A stretch of 64,000 nt of DNA from Amorphochlora amoebiformis. Lineage: Eukaryota > Cercozoa > Chlorarachniophyceae. The DNA is taken from the NCBI GenBank assembly GCA_054601695.1, contig BAAHQB010000323.1:62001-126000 (forward strand), given 5' to 3'. Below the pieces are notes generated by a model. That model had not been told where the DNA came from. It did no database searches and saw only the letters and a list, made by a program, of their open reading frames with translations. Position numbers and translations under genes: made by a program. Below are positions 1 to 39,873 of this stretch, piece after piece; positions within the stretch are counted from its first letter, which is position 1, and each line of letters opens with the position of its first letter.

Positions 1-1
1 G

Positions 2-8654
<8,653 letters not shown>

Positions 8655-8719
8655 GGTTAGTTAATATATTGATAATTATGTGTGTGTCTTTGTATGGTGA
8701 GTGTATTTGCAGATATGTA

Positions 8720-8769
<50 letters not shown>

Positions 8770-8863
8770 CATTTGTATACATAAATATACATATATATAT
8801 ATATATAAGGGTAAATATACATGTATCATACAATAGATATTTTACAAATACAATTGATAGATA

Positions 8864-8894
<31 letters not shown>

Positions 8895-9783
8895 GTATAA
8901 ATATATGGATATGTAGATATCTATATGCATATATCCATATCTACATACATGAACCCAGATCCCTCGATACACCAATTCAATTCTTTCACGCCCTCCTCAC
9001 ATCTCGGTAGACACACACCAACCCTACGCCCTAACCCTAACCCTAACCCTAACCCTAACCCTAACCCTAATCGACCTCCTCACACCTCGGTAGAAACATA
9101 CCAACCCTACACCCTAACCCTAACCCTACACCCTAACCCTAACCCTACACCCTAACCCTAACCCTAACCCTAACGACCTGCTCACATCTCGGTAGAAACA
9201 TACCTACCCTACACCCTAACCCTAACCCTACACCCTAACCCTAACTCTAACCCTAACCCTAACCCTAACCCTAAACGACCTCCTCACATCTCGGTAGACA
9301 CATACCAACCCTACACCCTAACCCTAACCCTAACCCTAACCCTAACCCTAACCCTAACGACCTCCTCACATCTCAACACTACACCCTAACCCTAACCCTA
9401 ACCCTGATCCCAAACAGCACTATAGCCCCACAATGTGGAGGAGTCATTGGTCCTCGGACTAAGACATGCTGAATAATCTGATACCCTAACCCTAACCCTA
9501 ACCCTAACCCTAACCCTAGCCCCACCCTGTGGAGGAGTCAATGGTCCTAGGACTAAGACATGCTGAATAATCTGATACCCTAACCCTAGCCCTAACCCTA
9601 ACCCTAACCCTAACCCTAGCCCCACCCTGCGGAGGAGTCAATGGTCCTAGGACTAAGACATGCTGAATAATCTGATCCTAACCCTAGCCCTAACCCTAAC
9701 CCTAACCCTAACCCTAACCCTAACCCTAACCCTAATCCACATTTCTTAAGCATTAACCCTTACGTACATGTAGTGATGTTTAT
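8655..9783. repeat. Intergenic region with the largest interstitial telomeric block
   Basis: Between the first two genes. 8655-8990 is mostly (TA)n and unique AT-rich DNA. About 9010-9750 is (CCCTAA)n. In its first part the unit is arranged as higher-order repeats, each starting GACCTCCTCACATCTCGGTAG and ending in 4-9 hexamers. In the second part three cassette copies (about 9409-9483, 9519-9577, 9619-9677) alternate with hexamer runs. Confidence 0.9.
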
Positions 9784-9881
9784 ATGATGGTTGAATTTTG
9801 GGTAATTTTATGTGAAAAGGCTAAAGGGAAGACAGAGGGGAACCTTAGATTATGATGACAAGAAGGTTATCTTCTTGTATA

Positions 9882-9954
<73 letters not shown>

Positions 9955-9993
9955 GTGGAGATATGTGTACATATGTTGACATATGTACTGTAT

Positions 9994-10032
<39 letters not shown>

Positions 10033-10057
10033 GTGTATATTGATATGTGTATATATA

Positions 10058-10107
<50 letters not shown>

Positions 10108-10163
10108 AATGTATTCACATACACAATATATATTTAGTTACATTTATACATACATATACATAC

Positions 10164-10194
<31 letters not shown>

Positions 10195-10196
10195 AG

Positions 10197-22820
<12,624 letters not shown>

Positions 22821-23452
22821 CTTAATTTAGGTTTCGTTATAATACAGTTACCCAATCAACAGATGAGAAGTAGTGAGAACTTTTTGGAGCTAGTATGTGG
22901 AATTGTAGATGATTACCAACATCAAATAGAATCATTTTTCAAAGCTGAACTATGGTCTCGATGGTCATGAAGCCCTTCATATACTAGATCTAGTAGATAT
23001 AAAGACCAGATTTCCGTATAAACATATATACTATATTTACGTTTGTTTTCCATCGTATGATATCAATCTACGTATACTGCTATAGTACATCTATCCTGAA
23101 ATATCTCTAAGACACTTATCGAATTTATTTAGGCGTTATTTAAATTCGTCGTAAGGACACGTGCTCTAATCGAGTAAAATCTAGAAAATTTTCTTCTAGA
23201 CGATCTAGCGGACCTTGACGCTCGACAATTTCCATTGGCCTGGTGTTATATGTATTCTAAATCAGACCTTTTTTTGCTCTTAAGGGATACTCATAAAATA
23301 TACTATATATATATATACATACATATATATATACTCATGTATATACACATGTGTAAATTATACATATACACATATATATATATGTATATACATGCACATA
23401 TATGATATACATACATGTACATACATATACACATATATATGCATATACATAT

Positions 23453-23489
<37 letters not shown>

Positions 23490-23576
23490 CACGTACATCT
23501 GTATGTGTAAATATACAGTTATCCATACATGATGTAAACAAATTAATACAAATACATACACACATATATAATATAT

Positions 23577-23607
<31 letters not shown>

Positions 23608-23688
23608 TATATCATGATATAAATACATGTATTTTTTTTAAAAACGTATATACATTGACACGTGCATAGTTAGGGTTAGGGTTAAGAG

Positions 23689-23730
<42 letters not shown>

Positions 23731-23859
23731 AAATATTAAGTATATATATATATTTTTAAATATTAAGTATATATATATATATATATATATATTAGAGTTA
23801 GGGTTTGCGTTAGGGTTAGGGATAGGGTTAGGGTTAGGATCAGATTATTACCGTTGACT
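22821..23859. other. Intergenic region between convergent genes
   Basis: 22821-23290 is unique sequence of ordinary composition with no convincing gene; a 36-codon open frame from ATG 22863 is preceded by CAACAG but has no partner exons. 23290-23640 is (TA)/(CA)-rich. Short telomeric motifs with a partial cassette lie at 23668-23690 and 23800-23850, just past the SGF11 stop. Confidence 0.7.
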
Positions 23860-24209
23860 TCAGCGATCAGATCTTTTCGCCCTATTTCTACCTCCGCGGC
23901 CCATACACTTCTCCAGATGAGGGGCAAACTTTGTAGAGCTTACGGGTTTCTAAGATATTATATGTATTTATATATATATATATATGTATATATTATATAT
24001 ATATATATGTATATATTATATATATATATATATGTGTGTGTATTTATGTATATATGTGTGTGTAAGTGTACACATAATAAAGATGTTATATGTATATGTA
24101 TATATGTTATAAGGATATCTAAAGATATTTATATATATATTTACATATATTATATATTATATTATATATATATGTATATGTGTATATGTATTTATATATT
24201 ACATTATAG

Positions 24210-24246
<37 letters not shown>

Positions 24247-24268
24247 TATATTAAGCATATTGCAACGT

Positions 24269-24309
<41 letters not shown>

Positions 24310-24391
24310 CATATATATATATATATAACTACGCACATATATTATGACAGTGTGTATATGTTTCACGTTCAGAAACATAATACATGCATTC

Positions 24392-24433
<42 letters not shown>

Positions 24434-24822
24434 TTGTATATATGCATATATATATTATATATATATATATATACATATCATATGCTATTCATGCATACTA
24501 AAAATGTATATTATATGCCTATAAATGTGCATTATGTAAATTTACATATTTATAACATATATTATAATATATACATATTTACATGTATATTTACATATAT
24601 ATATATATATACATATATATACATATATACATATATATACATATACATATATATACATTATACATTCGTGTACTTATATAGACATATTTTCATACATACA
24701 TATCTATTCTTCTGTTTACCTGGCAGTGCATACATCGAAATTGTTCGGATGTATTTTTGGGATAATTACCAAAAATGTCCACCTTAGGTTGAGCTGGTTA
24801 CAGATTTTTATCATATATATAT

Positions 24823-24882
<60 letters not shown>

Positions 24883-24982
24883 TGTATGCATAAATATTTG
24901 TGTATATTTTATGCATACAAAATATTCATATAATTATACATATTTATATATTTATATATTGATTAATTATACATGTTTATGT

Positions 24983-25035
<53 letters not shown>

Positions 25036-25062
25036 CTACATGTACACATATATATATATATA

Positions 25063-25097
<35 letters not shown>

Positions 25098-25759
25098 TAT
25101 ACCTGTCTTCAAATGTAGCATACATATAATACCCCCATACATTTCATAAAACGTTCACAATCACATTCATACATACAAACATAATACAACATCACATCTC
25201 CTTCCTTACACTACGCCCTCACCACCCTAATCTAAGCCTTCCAATATGACTACACTTGCTGTCCAGAAACGTGAAAATATATACATGGCATTATACCAAG
25301 CATAAAAGCACAGATATCGTGCGTGTGAAAATGTACATGACCACTCACACTTATAAACCATGGAAGTAGAGGTCAATAATCCGATAGAAAAATATGAATT
25401 CTGGAAAGTATATGTTTCAGAAAGGCTTGTGGGCTTTGTACGCAGATGGAGACGTAAAAACCGAAAGAAAATTTATATAGCATAATATATACCATTATAG
25501 TCTGTGTCGATAACGCTCTGGTTAGAGTATACTGGCCATAATTGTGTGCCAAGGCATAATAAAACAGAATCATGGACGAAGTTTTAACTCGCATGCATAT
25601 TGAACGTATGACGCATCTACCTTTAAGATGCATCTGAAAGTAATGCCTTCGATGAGACGCTACACATAAGTCAAGACACATTTCTTCGATCAGAAGCAAG
25701 AATATATCCTCGGCGAGCCCTCCCATCATCGAAGTCGCCTTCGCTGGCCCGTCGGCCAT
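23860..25759 (-). CDS. SGF11: SGF11-like SAGA deubiquitinase-module zinc-finger protein
   Basis: Three exons on the minus strand: 25759-25621 (ATG), 24793-24720, 23949-23860 (TGA), 100 residues, all phases agreeing. Residues 15-36 read [19 protein letters not shown]...HR, the N-terminal helix by which SGF11/ATXN7L3 proteins dock on the deubiquitinase assembly. Exon 2 has the VDIFG motif and the first zinc pair CMHC; exon 3 continues with [13 protein letters not shown]. The finger is C-x2-C-x11-H-x3-C, the exact spacing of the SGF11 finger, and [10 protein letters not shown] is the family signature. In the known complex SGF11 helps activate the Ubp8/USP22 histone H2B deubiquitinase; here that role is inferred from homology. 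The tail RNRAKRSDR is basic, as in plant homologues. At 100 aa it is compact but complete. It is divergent from the cytochrome c6A gene across about 310 bp. Intron 2 is mostly (TA)n. Confidence 0.92.
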
Positions 25760-26070
25760 GAGAGGGCTTGTCAGGAGTCGATATTGCTGTTCAATATGTG
25801 CGATATTGATAGAGGGATATATGTATATCTGCCCATCAGCTATCTGATATATACATATATATATATATATATTGTCAGAAAATATCGGCTCCAATGACCT
25901 CCCCAGCTTCCCCACCGGCCGCGATCCGTCTCCCAGTGCGGAAAGATTGCAGACTTCTGATAGCCCAAAAGTACCTGTTCACAGAATAAACATATATCTA
26001 GGTCTCTCGCTGGTCGAAAGGTCATCGGATTCTTGTGCTGTATGCCTCTTTCTTCGCCTTCTTTTCGACG
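25760..26070. promoter_or_regulatory. Bidirectional promoter region, SGF11 / cytochrome c6A
   Basis: The 311 bp separate two divergent start codons, so both promoters and 5' leaders must fit here. Except for a (TA)n run at 25850-25870 the sequence is of ordinary composition. I see no recognisable core element. Confidence 0.6.
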
Positions 26071-30790
<4,720 letters not shown>

Positions 30791-31474
30791 TTCATTCGGT
30801 TCATATTATAACAACTAGTATAACTACGTTACTTATGTATGTCGCTTGTGAAAACAAAGATAAACTCATATGCAGTACTCGTAGTCACCACCTATGTCTA
30901 GTATCTATAGAGTATGTAGCATTGGACTCATGCAAGTTAGCTGTACTAGTGTAATACCCAGTATCATCGTTTATAACTCTAAGTATCACGACGGTCAATG
31001 CCTTAAGATCAACAAGCTAGATACACTAGAATCAGCGTGAATTTACGTAATAATTAGTAAAAATATATACTCACTGAGATCCTTGTGATTTAATCAACGA
31101 TTTTTGGTAAAACGCTTAGATAAATGACGATATGTCACTGATTGTAATCTAGGTAATTTTACGATTTTAACAAGGTATAATACATAAATTTAATAGATTT
31201 CTCGCAGTAGTATTGCTCGAGATTCTAGCTATTTTCGTTATTTTAACAGACATGGTTTTCTGATATATGACTGATCACCTCCAGCTAGATAGCGATAGAT
31301 GGCTTTGTTACAAGCTAGATAACGTCTAATATTCCTGAGACTGTTTATATTCCGCATCGTCGCCGCTGCTATCCACCTTACACAAAAATTATGAATTAGA
31401 TGGGTTATGAAGTTTCCATGGAATTTGGTGGAGTCTGATCGAAAAATTCGAGAGTAAAATAGAGATTTGATTAA

Positions 31475-31506
<32 letters not shown>

Positions 31507-31595
31507 TATTTATATATATATACATACGTGAATAAAGAGGGAAACAGTCGGATACTAAAGATAGAGCAAAATACGTATATAAATATGAATACATA

Positions 31596-31629
<34 letters not shown>

Positions 31630-31733
31630 ATATATATCTATATATCCGTACATACACCTCGCTCAAAAAAAACTCAAGCGCGCGAAATAAAAACCCGAAT
31701 TATAACATTAAGACTCTGATCTGATATTTGAAT
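30791..31733. other. Intergenic region between convergent genes
   Basis: Mostly unique, moderately AT-rich sequence (30791-31475), then (TA)n at 31476-31640. The minus-strand open frame at 31238-31594 includes the (TA)n translation and has no supporting splice partners. No gene seen. Confidence 0.65.
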
Positions 31734-31950
31734 TCAAACCCATCTCATCTTCCCTCGCTTCCGGCGCCTTTTTCTGCGATAATTTGGTAACCTAGATGCC
31801 CTGGCCTCCTCTGTGACCTCGTGCTGATAATTCTGGGAGATGAAGTCTTTTGACTGTTTCTGATATGGAATTATAGATATGTTGATATCTGTTATATATA
31901 TATATATATATATATATGTACATGCATGTTTTTATAGATACACATACATA

Positions 31951-32001
<51 letters not shown>

Positions 32002-32058
32002 TGCATGTAGGGGGTAGACTGCATACGTGAATAAATATATATTCATACATTTATATAT

Positions 32059-32095
<37 letters not shown>

Positions 32096-32186
32096 ATATT
32101 ATATATATATACACATATATATATTTGTGCGTACAAAGCTTATTTTTTGATATATAATATTTGTAGATATTCAGATATACATAATA

Positions 32187-32222
<36 letters not shown>

Positions 32223-32427
32223 CATCTAACTAGATATACTTAACAAAATGTAAGTAGTATATATTATGTGTGTATGCATATATTTGCACAAACATACACA
32301 GACATATATATGTTTATATATATTATACATATGTTTATATATATATGTATTATATATATGTATATATATATATATATATATCCGTACATGTATATGTGTG
32401 TATGCATACATTATATGTATACTATAT

Positions 32428-32479
<52 letters not shown>

Positions 32480-32687
32480 GTGACATATAACCTCGTCTAT
32501 GCACGTGTTGACGTGTCTCTGAAGCTAATATTAGAATAGAAAATAAATCAATATATATATATATATATAATATATACATATACATATTTATATGTATATG
32601 CATATATTATAAATATGTGTGTATATATATCTACATACATTATTATACATATCAAAAATATGTAAAGAAAAAATAAGATACGTGTAA

Positions 32688-32719
<32 letters not shown>

Positions 32720-32818
32720 GTATATATATATATGTATATCAAATACAGATATACATTTATTTATATATATCCAATATAAGATATCTATACAATATAATAA
32801 GATATATATACATATATA

Positions 32819-32859
<41 letters not shown>

Positions 32860-33178
32860 TACATATATGTACGAATCGCGTTTGTGTAGAGACAGATATA
32901 ATGATAACATACAATGTATATAATACATGTCCAGAATGAGAAAGAGAAGACCTAGAAAAAAAAAAAAATAAATTGGAAAAATTAATTTTTCGGCTTAAGA
33001 TGCTGACACGTGGCCATAGGGTTAGTTTATATTCTGCTAAGACCATTACAGGTACGACATTAGGGTTAGCTATACGATTAGTATCGTACACGTGCGGTTT
33101 TAGGGTTACAGATCGATGGGCATAGAGACAGAAATATGGAGAAATGAAGATATCGAAAGAGAGATGAGCAGAGAGATA

Positions 33179-33216
<38 letters not shown>

Positions 33217-33443
33217 AAGAGAGAGAGAGAGCGAGAGAGAGAGCTAGAGAGAGAGAAAGGGGGAGAGGAGAGAGATGGAGAGAGAGAGAAGCGAAAGAGA
33301 GAGAGAGAGGAGAGAGAAAAGAGAGAGAGAGAGGAGAGAGAAAAGAGAGAGAGAAAGAAGAGAGAAACAGAGAACGAGAGAGAGAAACAGAAACATATAT
33401 ATATATAATATTTGTGATATATATATATATATAATATATATAG

Positions 33444-33476
<33 letters not shown>

Positions 33477-33817
33477 TTAAATTATATTATATATATGTAT
33501 ATATATAAATATATATGTATTTATATATTATATATATACACACACACATATATGTTTGTGTGTAAGCACGTATACATGTATAAGAGGGGGTGGGGAGGAT
33601 ATAGAGAGAAAGAGAGAGAGAGAGATAGAGAGAGAGGGGATAGAGGAAAGAGAGGAAGAGAGGAAGAGATTTTGGGGGAAAATTGTGAGGAAAGAGTCTA
33701 GAGATGATGTAGAATGAATGTCAAGTTTAGATCTGATGATTTCGATGAGAGAGTGTTGGAGAAGGGGTTGGTGAATATTTCTAAGGTTGTATGGTATGTA
33801 CTTTTTATACATCTAAG

Positions 33818-33855
<38 letters not shown>

Positions 33856-33918
33856 GTATATATATATGTATATATATGTATATATATGCGTATGAACATA
33901 AATGGAGTATTATACACA

Positions 33919-33983
<65 letters not shown>

Positions 33984-34206
33984 ACATATGTCCAAGATAT
34001 ATATATATATATAAAATATATATATATATATATATACATATATATACATATATATATATATATAAATATATATATGTAGATGTAGATACGTATGTATATG
34101 TAGATATGTATATATATATATATAATACAACCTCTGCGTTTGGAAACGGCTTCCCACAAATAATACACGCCTCTAGCTTTTCTACGTTCTATATTTTACA
34201 TATACA

Positions 34207-34264
<58 letters not shown>

Positions 34265-34337
34265 ACGCCTCTAGCTTTTCTGCGTTCTATATGTATACAT
34301 ACATATACATTTACATATATATATATATATTTATATA

Positions 34338-34416
<79 letters not shown>

Positions 34417-34462
34417 ACGCCTCTAGCTTTTCTACTAGCTTTTCTGCGTTCTATATGTATGC

Positions 34463-34547
<85 letters not shown>

Positions 34548-34585
34548 TAATAATAATAATACACGCCTCTAGCTTTTCTACGTTC

Positions 34586-34617
<32 letters not shown>

Positions 34618-34766
34618 CATATCTTAATACATGTAATACATACTATATTTATATATATATATATATATACATATATAGATATATCTAATATAATATAATA
34701 TATAGATATATCTATATATATATATATATAATCATACACGCTTCTAGCTTTTTATGTTCTATATAC

Positions 34767-34808
<42 letters not shown>

Positions 34809-34862
34809 CTATATGTATATATCAAATAGCTTTTCTATGTTTTCAATATATAAAATATATAC

Positions 34863-34896
<34 letters not shown>

Positions 34897-34989
34897 GAAT
34901 ATATACATATAAATGTACATACATGTCCAATAATACATGGCTCTAGCGTTTTCTCATTATATATATATATATATATATATTTGTATATG

Positions 34990-35037
<48 letters not shown>

Positions 35038-35254
35038 TTGAACATTTTGTCAATTTTATCTACATACATGTATATAAATGGACATTAATATATATTTACA
35101 TATATATATATATATGTATATATGTATTGTTTATATATATATATATATATATGTGTATACGTATTATGTATGAAAATGCATTATATACATATGTATACAT
35201 GAAACAATTGTGGAAGTAACATATGTAAAAGCAAATCTCGCCTCTCTTGGTCAG

Positions 35255-35292
<38 letters not shown>

Positions 35293-35402
35293 GTATATGT
35301 ATATACATGTATATATGTATATATAAATGTTTTATAGGTCTATATATATATATATATATAATGTGTACACACACATATATATATATGTATATATACATAT
35401 TC

Positions 35403-35436
<34 letters not shown>

Positions 35437-35593
35437 CATATGTCGTGTATGTTTGGGTGTATATATAATATAATATATGTATACATACATATAAACACAC
35501 ACACACACACATATATAAATATATATGTATATATATATATATATATACGTTATTAGGGGTAGGTTTAGGTACGTTGACACTGCTTGATCTACA

Positions 35594-35631
<38 letters not shown>

Positions 35632-35688
35632 CGTTATCTGGGGTAGGTTTAGGTACGTTGACACTGCTTGATGTACAATCCTCTCCAT
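31734..35688 (-). CDS. Small UBZ4-type zinc-finger protein with basic tail
   Basis: Five exons on the minus strand: 35688-35633 ([18 protein letters not shown]), 35245-35221, 34188-34132, 32524-32492, 31853-31734 (TGA), about 96 residues with phases agreeing. Exons 3 and 4 together make [20 protein letters not shown], a C-x2-C-x11-H-x3-C finger with the F-P...L..HVN.C pattern of Rad18/UBZ4 ubiquitin-binding fingers. The acceptor at 32525 rather than 32519 is chosen because it restores the family spacing. The last exon may begin 6 nt earlier (adding KQ) and ends in a strongly basic run ([14 protein letters not shown]), suggesting nuclear or nucleic-acid contact. UBZ4 fingers are common in DNA-repair proteins; the specific role here is unknown. 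The donor edge of exon 1 and the acceptor edge of exon 3 are copied in the flanking introns, the latter with (ATT)n expansions. Exon 2 (25 bp) is the weakest. Confidence 0.72.
34190..34945 (-). repeat. Exon-edge duplications, acceptor side, with (ATT)n expansion (UBZ4 gene exon 3)
   Basis: Three good and two degenerate copies of the minus-strand acceptor TATAG plus the exon start AACGTAGAAAAGCTAGAGGC followed by GTGTATTATT. In the good copies the ATTATT that encodes Ile-Ile in the real exon runs on into (ATT)n of about 12-22 units. Confidence 0.88.
35535..35600 (-). repeat. Exon-edge duplication, donor side, of UBZ4 gene exon 1
   Basis: One extra copy of the exon end GATCAAGCAGTGTCAACGTA (then CCTAAACCTACC...AATAAC) with donor GTATAT on the minus strand, separated from exon 1 by (TA)n. 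Confidence 0.82.
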
Positions 35689-36076
<388 letters not shown>

Positions 36077-36266
36077 TTAGAGTTTGCCTTTTTTCTCTCC
36101 AATTATGTGTTTCTTTTCATCTTTGCCGTCAGATGTTGGGTCAGGGTTAGGGTTGGGGATGCGGTTGGCGGGAGAGCCTGGGAGGGTATAGTTTGTGAAA
36201 GTAATATATGTATATATATACATATGTATGTATATATGAATATATAAATATATATATATTATCTAC

Positions 36267-36299
<33 letters not shown>

Positions 36300-36446
36300 T
36301 GTTAGGTCAGGGTTAGGGTTGGGGTTGCGGTTGGCGGGAGAGTCTGGGAGGGTATAGTTTGTGGAAGTAATATATGTATATATATATACATATGTATGTG
36401 TATATGAATATATAAATATACATATATATATATATATATTATCTAC

Positions 36447-36485
<39 letters not shown>

Positions 36486-36675
36486 TGTTAGGTCAGGGTT
36501 AGGGTTGGGGTTGCGGTTGGCGGGAGAGTCTGGGAGGGTATAGTTTGTGGAAGTAATATATGTATTTTTATATACATATGTATGTATATATGAATATATA
36601 GATGTATATAATATCTAATATATATATGTATATGTAAAATATATATATTATTTATATTACATATATACATACATC

Positions 36676-36725
<50 letters not shown>

Positions 36726-38294
36726 AATATATATATATATGATATATGCACATACATATGCATACATATTTATATATATATATATATACATATATATACA
36801 CATATGTATAGATATGTATTGATATATATAATATATATATATATATATACGGATATATTGCCTACATAATTACGTACAAATATACATATGCGGTACACAT
36901 GTAAATATATATATATATATATATGTATGTATATATATATATATATTTCTTATACATACATTTACCTCGAATGGTCGAATTCGCCTTAATATCCCCATTA
37001 TCAGTCTCCTCTCCATCCGACGAGTAGATTTCTTAGATAAAAACAAATAATATGTATTTTCACATGAAAAAAATAAATAATATATGTGTGTGTACATTCA
37101 TTTATCCATGTATGAGTTTATACATATATACATATTATTATATATATATATATATATACATATATGTATATACGCATATATATATATATATATTATACCA
37201 GAAAATTAGAAAACACAGACAGAATAACAAAAACACAAACAATCTTATAAAAAAACAGATCAAAAGGAATATATACATATCACATACATTTGCATATACA
37301 TCCAACCAGAACACTTGACACCAAATCGCCCGAAAAGCTTCCCAAAAAACGGCCCAAAAAAACGGCCCCAAAAAAACGGCCCCAAAAAAACGGCCCCAAA
37401 AAAACGGCCCCAAAAAAACGGCCCTAGAAAAAAACGGCCCAAAAAAAAAAACGGCCCAAAAAAAAACGGCCCAAAAAAAAACGGCCCGAAAAAAACGGCC
37501 GAAGAAAACAGCCCCCAAAAAAACGGCCGGAAAAAAACGGCCCAAAAAAAAAACGGCCCAAAAAAAAAACGGCCCAAAAAAAAACGGCCCAAAAAAAAAC
37601 GGCCCAAGAAAAAACGGCCCAAGAAAAAAAACGGCCCAAAAAAGAAAGCGGCCCACCTGTCTTATTGTCGTCTTCTTCAACATTCTCAGGCGTCGGCTCC
37701 GTCTCAGGAAACGCAAAAGGGTCGCTATCGGCCACTCTGAGAGGATTCTTATCTCTCTTTACTCTCTTTTCGCTCTTAGAATTCCTCTCATTTTCCTGCG
37801 TTTTGAGAGGTTTCTTTCTTTTCTCCCTCTTGTCTGGTTTTCGGAGCGGGGAGGGGGTGAGCTTGGGTTGGGGTTTGGGCTTGGGGAGGGAGGGGCCTGA
37901 GTTGGAATAATGTGTGGGTGAGTGTATATATGTCTTATATATATATATATATGTATATATGTGTATATGTGTATGTGTATATGTGTGTACATATATATAT
38001 GTATATATATAATGTACGTGTGCGGGTATTTGTGTGTGTGTGTATGTAATAGTATATATGTGTGTGTAAACATGTTACATCACATGCATATGTGTGTGTA
38101 TGTGTATTTGTACGTATGATATGTATACATGTATATAGATATATATATATATATATATATGTATATGTGCATTTATTTACGTGTATATATATGTGATATA
38201 TATGTACGATTGAGACATATCATATAGTATATATATATACACATGCATATACACACGTATGTGTGTAATGTAATATATACATACGCTAGATATA

Positions 38295-38336
<42 letters not shown>

Positions 38337-38391
38337 CATATTAAATATCGTACATACGGAATGAATAAATACACATATATAAATATATGTA

Positions 38392-38422
<31 letters not shown>

Positions 38423-38476
38423 TTACATGTATATATATATATATATGTATTTAAATGTATAGATATATATGTATAT

Positions 38477-38536
<60 letters not shown>

Positions 38537-38621
38537 TATAAAATATATATGTGATATTACGTTTCGGTGTGGAGGGTGAGAATGATAGATCTATCACATT
38601 TGGGCTCTTATATATATATAT

Positions 38622-38668
<47 letters not shown>

Positions 38669-38743
38669 AAATATATATGTGATATTACGTTTCGGTGTGG
38701 AGGGTGAGAATGATAGATCTATCACATTTGGGCTCTTATATAT

Positions 38744-38775
<32 letters not shown>

Positions 38776-38848
38776 TTATAAAATATATATGTGATATTAC
38801 GTTTCGGTGTGGAGGGTGAGAATGATAGATCTATCACATTTGGGCTCT

Positions 38849-38900
<52 letters not shown>

Positions 38901-39076
38901 AAATATATATGTGATATTACGTTTCGGTGTGGAGGGTGAGAATGATAGATCTATCACATTTGGGCTCTTATATATATATATATATATAAATATATATATA
39001 TATATTTATAAAATATATATGTGATATTACGTTTCGGTGTGGAGGGTGAGAATGATAGATCTATCACATTTGGGCT

Positions 39077-39114
<38 letters not shown>

Positions 39115-39307
39115 AAATATATATGTGATATTACGTTTCGGTGTGGAGGGTGAGAATGATAGATCTATCACATTTGGGCTCTTATATATATATATATATT
39201 TATTTATAAAATATATATGTGATATTACGTTTCGGTGTGGAGGGTGAGAATGATAGATCTATCACATTTGGGCGCTTATCTCTTTCCAATCTCTTTTTCT
39301 TCTCCTG

Positions 39308-39351
<44 letters not shown>

Positions 39352-39408
39352 GCATATATACCTTTTTCGGAGCTTCCGGTGAATGGACTATTTTCCTCTT
39401 CTTCCTGT

Positions 39409-39446
<38 letters not shown>

Positions 39447-39514
39447 ATATGTATACATATAATATATATATATATATATGTGTGTGTATATAATTAATGT
39501 GAATACTATGTATG

Positions 39515-39564
<50 letters not shown>

Positions 39565-39686
39565 CGAACATATATGCACACAATATATGTATATTATATA
39601 TATATATATATATATATATGTAGAATACATATATATATATATATATGTGCATATTTGTGTGTTGTACATATACACGATACACATGT

Positions 39687-39735
<49 letters not shown>

Positions 39736-39829
39736 GTGTGTGTATTTGTGTATGTATACCTGTAATTATAAGTTCTAAGTATGTGTACGTATGCATGACA
39801 TGTGTCTCTAAAACATAATATAAACAAAG

Positions 39830-39873
<44 letters not shown>

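Noticed and set aside
25373-25915. Single 180-codon minus-strand open frame
   Set aside because: Only its middle part (25759-25621) is coding, as SGF11 exon 1. The rest is promoter, (TA)n and intron read through by chance.
33714-33785. Plus-strand frame starting [18 protein letters not shown] with a GT after it
   Set aside because: It lies in intron 3 of the UBZ4 gene on the other strand and no phase-compatible following exon was found. It could be a real first exon, but nothing supports it.
37260-37716. Open frames of repeated GRFFLGRFF or AVFFWAVFF on the minus strand
   Set aside because: These translate the CGGCCC(A)n minisatellite, which lies in an intron between two phase-compatible exons.
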